NCBI GenBank assembly: GCA_003956705.1
Contig: QZCP01000143.1
Location: forward strand, 38,751 to 102,750
DNA length: 64,000 nt
Direction: 5' to 3'
Source: Brevipalpus yothersi
Lineage: Eukaryota > Arthropoda > Arachnida > Trombidiformes > Tenuipalpidae
The first letter of the stretch is position 1, and each line of letters opens with the position of its first letter. Shown here piece by piece: positions 45,614 through 58,303 of the stretch. Under the pieces are notes generated by a model that saw nothing but the letters and a program-made list of their open reading frames with translations, made no database searches and was not told the origin of the DNA. The position numbers and the translations under genes are program-made.

Positions 45614-47350
45614 ATGGATGCTAGATCCGGTGACAATCTTCCTGAGAATGAACCTCAAAGAACAAATAAGTTCGACAAAACGCTAGTTCTTGGCTGCATT
45701 TTTACGCTATCATTCACTATGGTAAGTTCAAAAAAGGCTGAGGAATCCAAAGAAGTAGATTATTTATTGAGCGAAATACCTAATTGATCACTGTTTGAAA
45801 AATAATTTTTGAGGTACATAGAGCGAGATAGCTTACTCGCTATAGAAATCATTTTACTATGGCTTTGATCGTTTTAAATCACATTCATTGGATCTTTAAT
45901 TCGCAACGTCAGCTAATCAATGTGGAAGATTATAGCTCAACTTCATCACTTTCATTTCTCTTGATCAGGGACTTGTCTATGAAATCCTATCTCCAACATT
46001 AGATGATCTTGCAAAAATAACCAACTCATCTACCATCGAGATCTCAACGCTATTTCAAGTTCGATCTGGAGCCTATGCGCTGGGCTCATTGACAGGTGAG
46101 TGTGAACCACAGCATCGATTCATTTTTTAACTAACAAAAAATTCTCATTATTCATTCACCACTAGGAGGTGGAATCTATCATATGACAATACCCCTGTTA
46201 TCGCTGATGATAGCTCTTCTAATCAATTTGACGAGCATCTCATGGGTTGGCTTTCTGAGAAATATATACCAGATGAATTTCGCCATTGCTATCAATGGAT
46301 TCACCACCGGAATCATGGATGTCGGCACAAATGTCTATCTACTGAGGTTTGTAGTCTCCATCAATTCCCGATCCTCCGGAGAAAGAATTCGATCGATACA
46401 CAAACAAATGATTAATTTATTTTCATAGATCGTATCAAGAAAAGAGCACTCCTTATGTGCTGACTTTATACAGCGTTTTTAGTATTGGATGCAGTTTCCT
46501 GAATATTTACACTGCTCCTTTTTTGTCTAAAAAATCATCGAATCTAACTTCTGTGGCCGTTAATATACAAGATGCAAGCTCAAATCAACTAGCTTCTCAG
46601 TCGAATGATGTGATTTGGGTTCCTTTTCTACTGACTGGATTCTTCAATTTAGCACCATTGATACTGCTAGTTGTCCTATTTTTTCGTCAAATGAGTTTTC
46701 CTAAGAATCAGCGTCTTCCATTGATGACATCTTATGGGGAGCAGAGTCGTGTCCGGGCGACTGACGAGAGCTCTAGACCTCAAAATACCTTAATTTTGAC
46801 GATTCTTGCTGGACTCATGATAATGTTCTATTGTGGAATTGAAATTGTTTTCTCAGAATATTTGATTATTTCTCTCAAACGATCACCGTTGGGAATTAGT
46901 GGCTCTCGGGCATCTTATATGAAATCAACTATGTTAATAGTTCATACTACTGCCAAATTTCTTTCCATATACATTAGTACACTTGTCAAACCAGCAACTA
47001 TTTTGATTACCGAGTGTCTTATGGCACTGTTCTCAAGCATAGTATTGATCTTTTGTTTTGATAAATCAATTGAGATGATTTGGATTTTTATCGTAGTCCT
47101 AGGCATATCCACATCATCCTTGTATGCATCGATGCTACCATTCATCAACGAATACCTCTCTATCGACCATCTCAAAGGATCTTTGATGCTATTTCTTAGC
47201 TCTATAATGGCGGTGATTTATCCACCAATTATTGGATCATTCTTAGATGAAGACCCAGCATTCGTTCTCTATCTTGAAGCTGGGACCATGATAATAACTC
47301 TCATACTGATCTTCTCAATCAAACATTTAGGAAAACTAAATAGTACCTAA
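45614..47350 (+). CDS. MFS transporter, MFSD4 / sodium-dependent glucose transporter 1 type
   Basis: Four exons: 45614-45721, 45969-46095, 46166-46346 and 46429-47350. All have GT-AG borders and phases 0, 1 and 2 that restore one 445-residue frame ending in TAA. Motifs include GLVYEILSPTLDDLAKI, GAYALGSLTGGGIYH, MDVGTNVYLLRSY and NIYTAPFL. These match the NaGLT1/MFSD4 branch, in which TM1 is followed by GPTLLDL and TM4-5 by NTGxNVxLL. About a dozen hydrophobic segments are visible. A multi-pass plasma-membrane carrier, substrate probably a sugar by family; 445 residues is slightly short for the family. Small introns (70-247 bp). Confidence 0.8.
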
Positions 47351-47630
47351 AATTCTTCCTCTCCCGATGCCTAGTTAGAGATCTCATCAGTCACTGATGA
47401 CCAATGAACTCATCTATGAAAAAAATCTCTCCTTCCAAATCTCTTCCTCACATACATTCTTTGTCTATGTAGTTGTGACCTAAAAAAATTTTTGTTATCA
47501 GTAAAACTAATTAATTTTATTTTAAAATTTGTCACAATAATACTTAATTTGATTTTGTTCCGATTTGCGCTCAAAAAATATTTGTCTGAAAGGAGTGATT
47601 GTCTGAACGGAGTGAAGACACCGGGGTGAA
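47351..47630. other. 3' flank of the MFS transporter gene
   Basis: No canonical AATAAA close to the stop was recognised. The GGTGCTAAC-type repeat region begins right after. Confidence 0.4.
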
Positions 47631-47933
47631 GGAGTTGATTTGGATGGTGCTAACATTTTCGCAGCATTCCAACTCCCAAACTACTGGACAGATTGTTATG
47701 AAATTTTGCACACATATTGAGGTCATCATGGAATAGAACAAGAAAAAAACAGAATCAAAATCGGAGTTCAGAAAAAAATACAAAATTTCAATTTAACATG
47801 GAATTGCTCATGGAGGATGGTGCTAAAATTTGAACTTGGAAAAATTTTCGAAAATTTCCAAAAATTTTTTTTCAAGGTATGGCTATATACACCTCAAATA
47901 CACTCAGTACACACAATTTCCCGCATGAAAATA

Positions 47934-49462
47934 CAGGGTGTTATTTAATCAGTTATCGTTTTCTGATTCTTTATAAAATCCAGGAAACTGGAGATAGAGA
48001 GCTGAAATTTTTGAGTGAGCATAGTGAGAGAATGAGATTAACTAATAATGTTTTCGAAATGTTCGCCTTCAACTAAGGGTATCATATCGAGTCTTTTCTC
48101 AAAATTAGCCATTATTCGTTCGAGCATCGGCTGTTCGAGGAGATTGACGAACTTCTCTATGGCATTTTTTAGTTCGTATAGATTCCCCACATTTTGTTGA
48201 TAGACATAATCTTTCATCATTCCCCAGAGGGCAAAATCACAAGGATTTAGATGCGGGCTATGAGGAGGCCAGGAGATTTCTTCCCCCTCGTCTGAGGTGA
48301 AGCCAAGCCCTATAACTCTATCACCAAACTTAGAGGGAATCGAATTTTTGACATCAGAAATTCGGTGAGAGGTTGCTCCATCCTGCTGAAACCAGAACTC
48401 GCTTATCATCCCTCTACGTTCAGCTTCTGGGAAGAAACTATCCTCCAGCATGATCTGATAGCGTTCACCATTGACTGTTGCGTAAAAGAAAAATGGTCCA
48501 ATGGCTCCACATCCACTGATCGCCCTCCAAACTGTCAGGTATTCTGGATGAAGTGGCTTCTCCATAGTATAGTGAGGATTTTCTGTTCACCAGATTCTGA
48601 AGTTCTGTCGGTTCACGTAACCATGGAGATAAAAGTGGGCCTCGTCACTGAACCAAATCTTGTTGATATCGATCTGCTTTCGTTCCAACTTTTCTCGCAT
48701 CTCAGCCTCAAAGGTGATTCTTGCGTTTATGTCGTTCTCTTTCAAGAGTTGGCATAGACTGACTTTGTAAGCTTTGAAGTCCAATCTCTTATGCAAGATT
48801 TTCCATACCGAGAATGTGGAAATTTCTAGATAGGCAGCACATTTCCTGATGGATGGTTGAGTTGTTTCGGCAAAAAACTTCTCAACAGCTGAGACCATCT
48901 CATCGGTGATGACAGTCACTGGTCTACTGACATTCCCTTTCAAATTATCCATTACAGAGCCCGTGGGTAAGAACTTTTCATAATTTCGCTTTACGGTCAT
49001 TGGATGAGGGGGATCATCATCAGGAAAAACTTGGCGATATTGTCTGATGGTCTCAGCAGCATTTTTATTCACATGGTAATTCAGACAAATCCAAACACTT
49101 GCTTTCATGGATTTGTCATGAATTTTGTTCTAGCGTTCCATTTTCACTTTCGGATCACGGTCAAGAAAGCAACTTTTTCATGTTTTTAACATCAATCGAT
49201 TGGAAATTACTCAGAGAATAATTTAAAACAAATTTCATCAAAATCGGTTGAGAGATTAGAAAGTTACACCCAAACACGCAAAATGGCAGCCGAAACGGCA
49301 AGAGGCCTGGAAAATGTTGCCATGGGAACCGATTCTGAGTATGCGCTGGCATATGAATTCTTTCATGGAAGGAATAATGCTCACCAAATTTCAGCTCCCT
49401 CTCTCTCTCATGAGGATATCTACAGACTGTTGAAAAACGATAAACCATTAAATAACACCCTG
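47934..49462 (-). mobile_element. Complete mariner/Tc1-superfamily element with TA duplication
   Basis: Ends CAGGGTGTTATTTAAT (left) and its inverted partner TTAAATAACACCCTG (right), with similarity extending about 100 bp inward on each side. TA occurs on both sides (47932-47933 and 49463-49464). It is inserted in a GGTGCTAAC-family unit: host sequence reads 'gcatgaaaa' before and 'taccatgatgg' after, as in uninterrupted copies. It carries one transposase gene. Confidence 0.9.
48038..49108 (-). pseudogene. Mariner/Tc1-type transposase with nonsense codon
   Basis: One reverse frame carries an N-terminal helix-turn-helix region (WICLNYHVNKNAAETIRQ, GSVMDNLKG) and the catalytic Asp residues in WFSDEAHFYLHG, FWFQQDGATSH and NPCDFALWG. 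A TGA at about 48584-48586, right after QNFRIW, splits it into two ORFs in the same frame. A TAG also lies between the probable start (ATGGAACGC, just upstream of 49108) and the rest. Catalytic acids are intact, so decay is recent but the copy is not autonomous. Confidence 0.85.
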
Positions 49463-50289
49463 TATATACCATGATGGTTGAATATGGTTTTGAAAAAAAA
49501 ATTTTTCCTTAGCACCATCTATGTTAAGTCTATAGGATGGTGCTAACACAAATTTGAATTTGCTATAACTCTGGAACTACTACACGGATTTGGTTGAAAT
49601 AAGCTTTGTTAACTAGAATATACTGTATCCAAGTAGATATATCCAACAAAATACAAATTCCAAAGTTCCGTCATGAAATATAAAATTTGCAAAATTTGGT
49701 CCATAGACTTAACATAGGTGGTGCTAACATTCGGACTTGGTCATTTCTCCAAAAATTTTTTCTTGAGGTATGGTCAAATACACCATGGATACACTCTGTA
49801 CCCACAATTTCCTGCATGAAAAGAGGTACCATGATGGTCCTATACACTTTCGAAAAATCATCATATGTTAGCACCATCCATGTTGAGTCTATGGTAATGT
49901 TATGTCTACGGGATGGTGCTAACGCGTCGAACTTAGTCGAATTCCGAGCAAACTCCCATAGAAAATACATGGGGTTTTTTTATCCGACCAGTCCTCACTC
50001 AAATCTATTCATATTATCTCATTCGAGATCATTCAAATAGCCTATCAAGATGGTGCTAACTTTGCTTTTCCAGTATATAGAGAAAGCTATACTATTGTTC
50101 AAGCATACTCTAGCTTTGCATGAGCACTATTATATGCATCGGAGACCTTTTAATGGGAGAGGCAGCTGTTATTGGGTGGACCGTACAGGATGGATAGACC
50201 TCAATACACGAAAACAGCCTGCAGATGTTTTTTCATGGCATACAGTAAATGAGATCCAGATGTACTAAGAGAAGAATCATGAGGGCATG

Positions 50290-51390
50290 ATAACCATCTG
50301 CTTGCTATTACCTGATCGTGGGAAAGCTAAATAATATGGTTTGAGGCATGAAACTAGAGTCACGTACACCCTACTGGGGTTGTTTACTGCATTCTAAGGC
50401 AGGTCAATGGCCCATCTACCCTTTCATCTTGATCCAGGGGCCGAGATGCAGAATGATTGGTAGGAAAAAAACAGCATCTGTTCTACAGGTCATGAGAGAG
50501 CAAAGGGAAGAAATAGAAGAATCATAGTAATGGTCCCCTACAAGACTATTCACTTCAAGTTGACTCAGTTTATATTATTTCTCTGTGATTTGGATATAGT
50601 TATGCTATATAATGGTGCTATTTAACCCAGTTTCACAGTGAATTTGTGGTGATATCGTTGCGGACAGTGTACCAAGTGTGTATACGGTTATTGTGGACTC
50701 TATTATCTAATCGAGTGGACTTAATCATCTCATACAGTGGATAGGTGTCATCTCCACAAGAACTAAGGACTTTATATTATTGTGGAGTGTTAGGTGCCCT
50801 CATCCCAACGGTGTTCAACTGACCAGTTACCTTTGGTGGTGGATTCGGTGTCACCGCTCTGGTACAGAGGATATTGGTTTGAACAGTGTTGTGAGATACA
50901 CTGCCTAAGTAAGTAGTTTCTCCTCTCAAAGTAATATACTTGCTGTACTTGTGAATTTTCGCTTTTCTGCTATATTTTTGTGATGTGGTAGGATTAAATA
51001 TACCTAGAACATGCTTCACACGATTATCCTGCATGATAGGATCAACCATTATGGTGTAGTGTAGTTTAGAGATGATTTCATTTGTTAAAACTATCCATGT
51101 TAGCTCTACTGGGTGGTGCTAACCCATGATACTTACAAGGGTAGGGTAAGAACTGATAGAAAGGAATTCATTTGCGATATGCATCATTAGAGAGATATTC
51201 AATAGTTAATTATGAGTGTGAAATATTAGCTTCCAGTTTCCACCAGGAGTGGAGATACATGATTGGAAAATTGCACCATAGTTTTTCTCCATAGACGATC
51301 AATGATTGAGATTCAATCAATTGTTACATAATGTCAATGAGAGGAAACTGTTTCCCACGATGAAAGCTTCAGGAAAGTATTGGAAGCCTA
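50290..51390. other. Non-coding stretch within the repeat region
   Basis: Contains one isolated GGTGCTAAC at 51115 and an unassigned segment at 50640-50950 ('gtgttgtgagatacactg', many short inverted pieces) that may belong to another element. No gene recognised. Confidence 0.4.
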
Positions 51391-51420
51391 GAAAGCTTGT
51401 TTATAAGTGAAAAATTCATA

Positions 51421-52949
51421 ATGCCTATCTGTAAAAGTAGAATTATTGAGCTTTTGAGATCAAATAGTGAGTTTTTCGATTTCGAAAATGCTTCTCGTGC
51501 CCCAAATCGTTCAGAAGAACTTCTCGTGTCGTCCATCATTGCACTGATCAATATGGCTCATGAATCTTTCGCCATCGAGTGTGAAGAAGATGATGAACCT
51601 TATCCGCTCGAGCCACAAGAAGGAAAAGTTCACGAGGCTTATGAACCACTGTATTGCAGTTCAAGTGAATTTTTTGAGGTGGACTATATGCAAAAAGTTG
51701 TTGATGCAAAGAAAAAAGGTGTTTCTTTTAAAGTTATCAGCAATAATTATCCTCGTGTAAAGTGGCCAGCCTATGTATATCGTTTCGAAACGTACCCGAA
51801 AAACTGTGGAACTTCTCGTTCAAAATATAATCAAGTGACCAAGAACACTCTCGAAAAGTTTCACGAAGCTCGTGAAAATCTATTCACAGTTCATGATAGA
51901 GACTTGCGTCGATGGGCTCTTTAGGAAGCCAACGAGGTTGGTCTCAGCACTGAAATTTTCAGAGCTTCTCCGAGTTGGATCAAAAATTTCAAAAAAAACA
52001 ATGGAATCGGTTCTCAGAAAATCACCAGATTCACTACGTATCGTAATGAGCGTTCATTGGAAGAGATGGAGAATGAAGGAGCTGCTTTTCATCTTGAGTT
52101 TCGAGACAACATCTGGCCACATTTAAATCCATCGCAAATTTTCAATATTGACCAGTCGGGTTTCAATCTGGAGCAACACGGTGCAAGAACCTTATCCATT
52201 CGTGGGAAGAAAAACACCCTTGCACTTGCACAGCAGTTGAATTCGTTGACCGATTCTTATACAATTATGCCAATTCTCAGAGCTGGAGGTAAAATCTTGA
52301 CACCTATGTAACTCTGTTTACAGGAGAAGAATGGTCAATTTGGTATGCAAGTTCGTAGAACGATGTAAAAACCTCAAAACCTCTACATCATCTGCTCAAC
52401 GTCAAGAAAATTGACCACAGCTATAATGAAACAGTTCGCGGAAGATGTCATCTATCGATATGTTGATGAAAAGCGTGTATCGTTCTCGATTCTTGGTCTG
52501 GTCAAAGAGACGAGACAATTTTCCATTTCAATGATAAGGGCATCCAGCTACAATTCATCCCCAAAGGGGCAACTTCCTTCATGCAGCTTGTGTGTATACA
52601 TTGCTTCCATCAATGGAAAGATTTTGTGAAATGATCCACTGAACGAGTCATAATGATCAAATCTCCAGTCAACCTCTACACAAGAGATTCTTATCCTCCA
52701 TTCCTTGATCCTTAACCGATTCAAATCGTCAGCGCTCCAACCAATGTTTGTTTGAGCACGGAAAAGTGATGGTTCTGCTGTGACTATTGATGATCCTTTT
52801 CCGTCTTTAGAACCTATTAACTTCGATTTTGATGAAGTTATTTGCAATAGTGTGAGCTGTGGTGGAGAGGCATTTATACGTTGCTCATACACTGATTGTC
52901 GCAAAATTCTCTGCCTCAAATGCTTTTATAGAGATAGACATTTGCACTA
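51421..52949 (+). pseudogene. Tc5-like DDE transposase remnant
   Basis: Scattered plus-strand frames are in family order. An N-terminal region of 168 codons (51421-51924) ends LRRWAL. After a stop, HTH-like SPSWIKNFKKNN and ITRFTTYRNERS follow. The DDE core is FNIDQSGFNLEQHGARTLS, then TDSYTIMPIL. A second acidic block lies near 52490-52560 (LDSWSG, IPKGATSF). The C-terminal Cys-rich finger at 52815-52949 has C-x4-C-x7-C-x4-C-x4-C-x2-C and HLH, as in the Tc5 C-terminal domain. Several stops and frame changes make it inactive. Confidence 0.75.
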
Positions 52950-53240
52950 ATTGAGTACTTCAGGCATTTTCTATTCATTCACTCCTAATTTGAACCAGAT
53001 TAAATTGATTTCAGCAGAAAAAACACAATTTTCGTTGTTTTCAAGGTTGAAAAATCACAACTTTGCCCGCCTGTATCTCTGCCCAGGACGAAAACTGGGA
53101 CGTAATATTTCACGGGAACACTTTCAGTAGTGAACACTTCTAAATGATATATACAGTTTCCCGAAATCGATTTATCAGTTTTCACCCTTCCCTCGTCAGT
53201 CAATTCTCTGATTTATTTATGGTAGAATCAGGCCAATTAG
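52950..53240. other. Probable 3' part of the Tc5-like element
   Basis: Includes a GC-richer stretch ('gcccgcctgtatctctgccc', 'aaaactgggacg'), resembling non-coding ends of DNA transposons; no ends identified. Confidence 0.3.
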
Positions 53241-53969
53241 ATGGTGCTAACATAGGGAACTTAGTTGTTTTTTGTGTATGGTAATGTTAGGCCAATTAGA
53301 TGGTGCTAACACAAAATACTTAGTCATTTTTCGATATTTCTCTTTGAGATATGGTCTTATCTACCCTGGATACACTCTGTACCAACAATATCCCACATGA
53401 AAATGTGTACCATGATGGTCCCATAGGGTTTTGAAAAAATAGCATATGTTAACACCACCCATGTTAACCCTATGGCAATGTTAAGTCAATTAGATGGTGC
53501 TAACATAAGATATTTAGTCATTTTTCGAAAATTTTTTTTGGGATATGGTCCGATACATTTTAGATACACTCTGTACCCACAAAATCTCGCATGAAAATGT
53601 ATACCATCATGGTCCAATATCCTTCCAAAAAATTACTATATGTTAGCACCACCCATGTTAACCCTATGGCAATGTTAAGTCAATTAGATGGTGCTAACAT
53701 GAAATTGAGATCACTATATTTCCAGGAATTATCAATGGATTCTGTTCAAATAAGCTTTTTTAACTAGATTACGCTGTATCAAAGTGATTCTAATGAATGA
53801 AATATAATTTCCAAAGTTCCATCATGAAAAATAAGATTTGCAAAATTCGGTCAATAGACTTAACATAGTTGGTGCTAACATAAAATACTTGGTCATTTTT
53901 TGCAAGAATTTTTTCAAGTTTTATCAGCAATGCAAACAGAAAATTTATTCTTTTATTGAATAGGTCAAC

Positions 53970-56900
53970 ATGCAATCTAGGAGGAAAAGAGGTGCAGAGT
54001 CCGAGAGACTTGCTGCTCGTAAATATGGGAAAGAAAAACGAGGCAGGGAGAAGGTACTCAAGGAAGCCGAGATAAGAGCAATGGTCGAACGTCAGGCTGC
54101 GATCCAAAATTCATCACCTTTCGTCATAGCTGCGAAAACCCGTTCCGCTGAAGAAGAGGAAGCCAGGAGATGGGAGGCCATGGAGGTCGATAGTGATAGC
54201 GAAAGCGACTCATCTATCTCATATGTATAGACGGGCTGGAGGGGAACTCCACTACAGTGGAAATGTTATCAATTTCAGGCAAAACATTACATCTTATGCC
54301 AGAATTCTGCCTCATAATATCGAAGATCTGAATGCTGTCATCATCTTCGAGAGGAATACTTTCCAAGGCTTGCTCCAGTTTGAAGCTCGTGCTGGGACTA
54401 TACGCAGAGCACTACAATGGCTGAAGCAGCATAATCGTTACTACAGTGATATTGAGATCAGCGAGGACAATCTAGCGAGGGTTCCCTAGGATGGTGATGT
54501 CACGAGTCTACTGCCCTGCATTGAGAATCAAGATCAACAACAGCCCCACTCAGTAACAGATTATATAAATTTGAATGAGAGCTATGCCCCCTCACTTGAC
54601 CCACCAAACCAAGAAAAACAGATTTTCGAGCTATTGAACTTACCCTATCAAACGTTGGAAGGTAGTCCAATAAACGAGTTCCAGGAAGAGGGATATATTG
54701 TGAGAGCCTTTCCAACTCTTTATCCATTTGGTGCAGCAGATTATAACCAGCCAAGACAAATTAAAGTAGACCTGAAAGCCTATTTCAGCTTTCTGATGCT
54801 CTATGGGGATGGTAGATTCGCCAAAGATCCACGATTCAGATTCTTTGCTATGAACACTGTTCTGCGCCATCAAGCCATACAAGCATCTGGATTTTTTCTA
54901 AGAAATACCGATCAGGGGCTGTCGGTACAGGAACTGAGAGACAGAGTAACCAATCAACCTGGCTTGATGAGAAGAATTCTAGCTCACTGTGGTAGGATCA
55001 GGTCTACCTGGCCATACTGGAAACAGCAATGTGCAGAGCTTCTAGCCATGGTCAAACAGATTGACAGACAGATCTCTTCCATTCAGCGAGAACTTTTGTG
55101 TCCCTGAACCTCAATACTCTTGACGCCAATTTGGTCAAAAGACAAGGTCAGCACCTACAAATTAGCATGAATAAGCTTCAAACCTACACGGGGAGACCTG
55201 AGCGTGAGGAGAATATGAGCTTGCTACATTTCACCAAATGGTATTTCCAGCATGGAAACCAAATCAAAAAGAGAGGGAAAGAAGCCATTGTTCAAGTCTT
55301 CCCTATTCTCAAGCCCAATGGTGATCCGGAGAATGATGAACGATATTACAGACATCAGTGCCTCCTCCATCATACCTTTAGAACAGCGCATGCCAATCCA
55401 CCCCAACAATATGCCACATGGAAAGAATTCTTCCATAGTATTGGACTGGAACACCCTGAAGTCATAGATCTCCCAGAGCCTCTTGACGAAGGCGAAGTTA
55501 TCCAGAGCACCAATGAGAGTGTTATACATGAGCAATTTATGGGTGTTTCATAGATGAGAGAAAACTCAGAAGAGACCAACTTTGGGAAACGTTTGATGGA
55601 TATCGGAATGGATTGGAACACTTCCAATTATTGCAGCCCTCCAATGGATGTGGTAACAAGGTTTTTAGTTAATTACAAGAGCCAAGCATAGCCACGACCC
55701 TCTACGAGTAGTGCATCACCACAACCCTCAACGAGTAGTGTACCACCACGACCCCCACGAGTAGTGCATCATCACGACCCATAAACTTTTCAGCAGAGCA
55801 GAGAGATGTCTTGCGATTAGTTCAGGAGCAATTGTCAAGAAAGAGTAACATCAAACGAGTCATGGTCCAAGGGAAAGCTGGATGTGGAAAGAGCACACTG
55901 ATAAAAGAAATCGTCAGATTAGTAACTGCACAATACGGGGCCGAGGCAATCGCTGTGGTTGCTCCAACAGGTGTTGCAGCCCTCAATATTGATGGACAAA
56001 CAATCCACTCTCTTCTACGCTTGCCTGTGGATAAGAATCACTTTTCTACCCTTAGCGGAGGGACAAGCCGCAATTTTCAGCAGGATATGAAGTGGATCAG
56101 ATACCTTATAATAGATGAAATGTCGATGGTTGGTCTCCGTTTACTCACCATGATCGAGAAACGCTGCCGTGAAATCCATCCTGACTGCAATGAGTCTTTT
56201 GGTGGCCTCTTCGTATTCTTCTTTGGTGACTTCTGCTAGCTACCAACGGTACTAAATGCATCTATGTACAGTACAACTGGGGCAAATCGTGATGCTCCAC
56301 GAGGTCTCACAGAATTCAATTCTTTCCAAAGTTCTTCAAGCTAACACAATCTCACAGAAAATACGGAACAGATGCACGGGATTTCCGTGATCTCCCGGAC
56401 CGCTTAGCTGTGAGTACTTTCTCTAGACAGGACTTTGAATTGCTAATGACTCGGAGAAAAGCTGTACTCTCACCTCAAAAACAGAGTCGCTTCACTACCG
56501 CTATTTGTCTATTACAAACAAATCGAAGAGTAGATGAGATGAACGAAGCTCATCTAAAGAGTACAAAAAATCCAGTTGCACATGTATCAGCTGCTAACAC
56601 TCCGGATGTTTCATGGGCAACCAGAGAGAATAATAGCATAGGTCTCTCTGCTGCCCTCAATCTCTCTATTGGATGTAGAGTTATGCTGCGAAAAAATCTC
56701 TGGGTAGCTGGTGGATTGGTGAATGGATCACTAGGGACAGTAAGAAAAATTGTTTACGCAGGAGGCGATGTATCTCCAATGCTACCACAATATGTTCTGG
56801 TACAGTTTGACAACTATAATGGACCAAGCGTGCTTCGGGATCGTAACGCATTCCCCATTGTCCCAATTACGAGAAATTATACGATGGACAATGTCAATTA

Positions 56901-57159
56901 TCTTCGGAAGATGCTCCCTCTTACTGTTGCTCATGCCGTAACAATTCATAAGTCTCAAGGTTTTACTTTGAACAAGGCTGTATTGGAAATTGGCCCAAGA
57001 AAGATATCCTGTGGTCAAACTTATGTGGCATTGAGTAGAGTACGATCTCTCAATGATATTATGCTCATAGGGACGTATACTGGGGATAGTTTTACACCTA
57101 TAAGTATGGCTAGCGCTATGACAAAGAGAAGAGAATTCCTGAGCCAAAAGTTCCCTTGA
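53970..57159 (+). pseudogene. Decayed Helitron (Helitron-like N domain and Pif1-type helicase, Rep domain missing)
   Basis: The first ORF, 53970-54230, is a basic RKR-rich N-terminus. Frame 54235-55107 carries the Helitron-like N domain (GNVINF, LNAVIIFERN, FPTLYPFGAADY, DPRFRFFAMNT, TWPYWKQQCAELLAMVKQ), with a TAG at 54487. The HUH Rep domain expected next is absent; 55098-55553 resumes with the linker region (SLLHFTKWY, RHQCLLHHTFR). The helicase follows: Walker A GKAGCGKST, Walker B LIIDEMSM, GDFC then TAG where Gln is expected, and in 56410-57159 GCRVMLRKN, VTIHKSQGFT and YVALSRVRS. Multiple stops, frame changes and the missing nuclease make it non-autonomous. Confidence 0.85.
55692..55782 (+). 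repeat. Three-unit minisatellite inside Helitron linker
   Basis: About three copies of 'ccacgaccct..acgagtagtgcatcac' (27-30 bp), just before the helicase domain. Confidence 0.75.
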
Positions 57160-57179
57160 AAGATTCCCTATCATCAATA

Positions 57180-58075
57180 TAAACCTTCAGGTATGTGTTC
57201 AATTCTTTTCCCTATGATGCATATCCATCTTGGGTCGGAACTTCAATGTTCTGATCTGATGGCCTACATAGGCTATCTCTTTCCAACATGTTGATCTTTT
57301 GGAAGCTTGTCCCTTTTAGAATGACCATAAGGATCAACTGACTGATTCACATCATTGAGCATTTGCCGCTCTGTTAACGTGACAGTGTATAGAAATGGAA
57401 TCTGTCATCAACCGTTTGTGTCAATCATCACTCGAAACACGGTACATTACTTGTCAGCTCAAGGTTTTGTGAGCATACTATCTTCAAACTACGCTGCTAT
57501 GATTTCATGATTTGAATGAATTTTTATTTTTTCATGGAGTACAATGTTTTTCTTCAAATGTTTGGATTGATCAGATAAGATCAATCGAAAATCAATCGAA
57601 AATCAATCAAATTTTATCGTGAACACTGGGCCCCTTGGATATCGTTCTTAATCAGCTAATATTGCTCCAGACAACCTTGTATATCTATATTGATGATTGT
57701 TCCCATTTCTTTTCAATTCTTCATTCTGTACTGGAAACCGTAATCTGAGAACAAGGAAAAATGGTGAGCTTAACAGTTGCTGCTCTCATCTTTTTTCCAT
57801 GCTTTAATTTGCCATAATGAATTTGATCTAACTCTAACACTCATTTAGGCTAATGATGAATATTTATTATCATTTTAATTTTCTTTCAATAGGTTTCATG
57901 ATTTTTTTCATATCTTGTAGAAATCGTCAACTCCTACAAGATGATAAACTTGACATTATTTTCAGTAAAATTGCTTCCCAAGTTATGTGAGGTGGTGGTC
58001 TTGACCTTGCCATCAACATGATCCGCATGAAGATCGAGACAATCCTCAATCGATCAAATCTATCCTTCTCATATG
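57180..58075. other. Non-coding region between Helitron and LTR element
   Basis: No gene seen. No convincing Helitron 3' CTRR-plus-hairpin end was identified. Confidence 0.4.
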
Positions 58076-58080
58076 CCAAT

Positions 58081-58303
58081 TGCAACCGAATATGTTGCCA
58101 TGGAGTTGAAACAGTGACTAAACACAACAAATGAATTGAATTGATAATCGATAATGAATCGCTCGTGTAGGCATATGTATTCTCTCTCTCTTTCTCTCAC
58201 TTTCAAAAATGATACAATGTATTAAAGAAGGGACATTAGAGTTCTCGCTCTCGAGGTGAACAGTTGAGTTTCTTTTCTATTGAATGCTTCTATTCACGTT
58301 GCA
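58081..58303 (+). repeat. 5' LTR (223 bp)
   Basis: Starts TGCAAC and ends GTTGCA (perfect 6-bp inverted ends). It matches 61767-61989 over its full 223 bp with only two differences seen by eye. Preceded by CCAAT (58076-58080); the 3' LTR is followed by CCGAT (61990-61994), a 5-bp target duplication with one mismatch. Confidence 0.93.

Larger units (their letters stand above)
47640..53900. repeat. Dispersed and tandem GGTGCTAAC repeat family
   Basis: The word GGTGCTAAC occurs at 47646, 49539, 49720, 49915, 50052, 51115, 53243, 53302, 53496, 53690 and 53871, and I saw it nowhere else in the window. It is often paired with its reverse complement GTTAGCACC about 30-50 bases earlier, giving hairpins with perfect stems up to 13 bp (49867-49923). 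From 53302 the unit is tandem with a 194-bp period (53302, 53496, 53690). Units share 'tatggtc..atacac', 'gatacactctgtaccc' and 'gcatgaaaa..gtaccat'. It may be the body of a large nonautonomous element. Confidence 0.8.

Noticed and set aside
48365..48757. Plus-strand 130-codon ORF across the mariner transposase
   Set aside because: Antisense to a recognisable transposase with catalytic motifs.
49283..49474. Plus-strand ORF at the right end of the mariner element
   Set aside because: Lies in the terminal inverted repeat; its mirror frame occurs near the other end and carries no domain.
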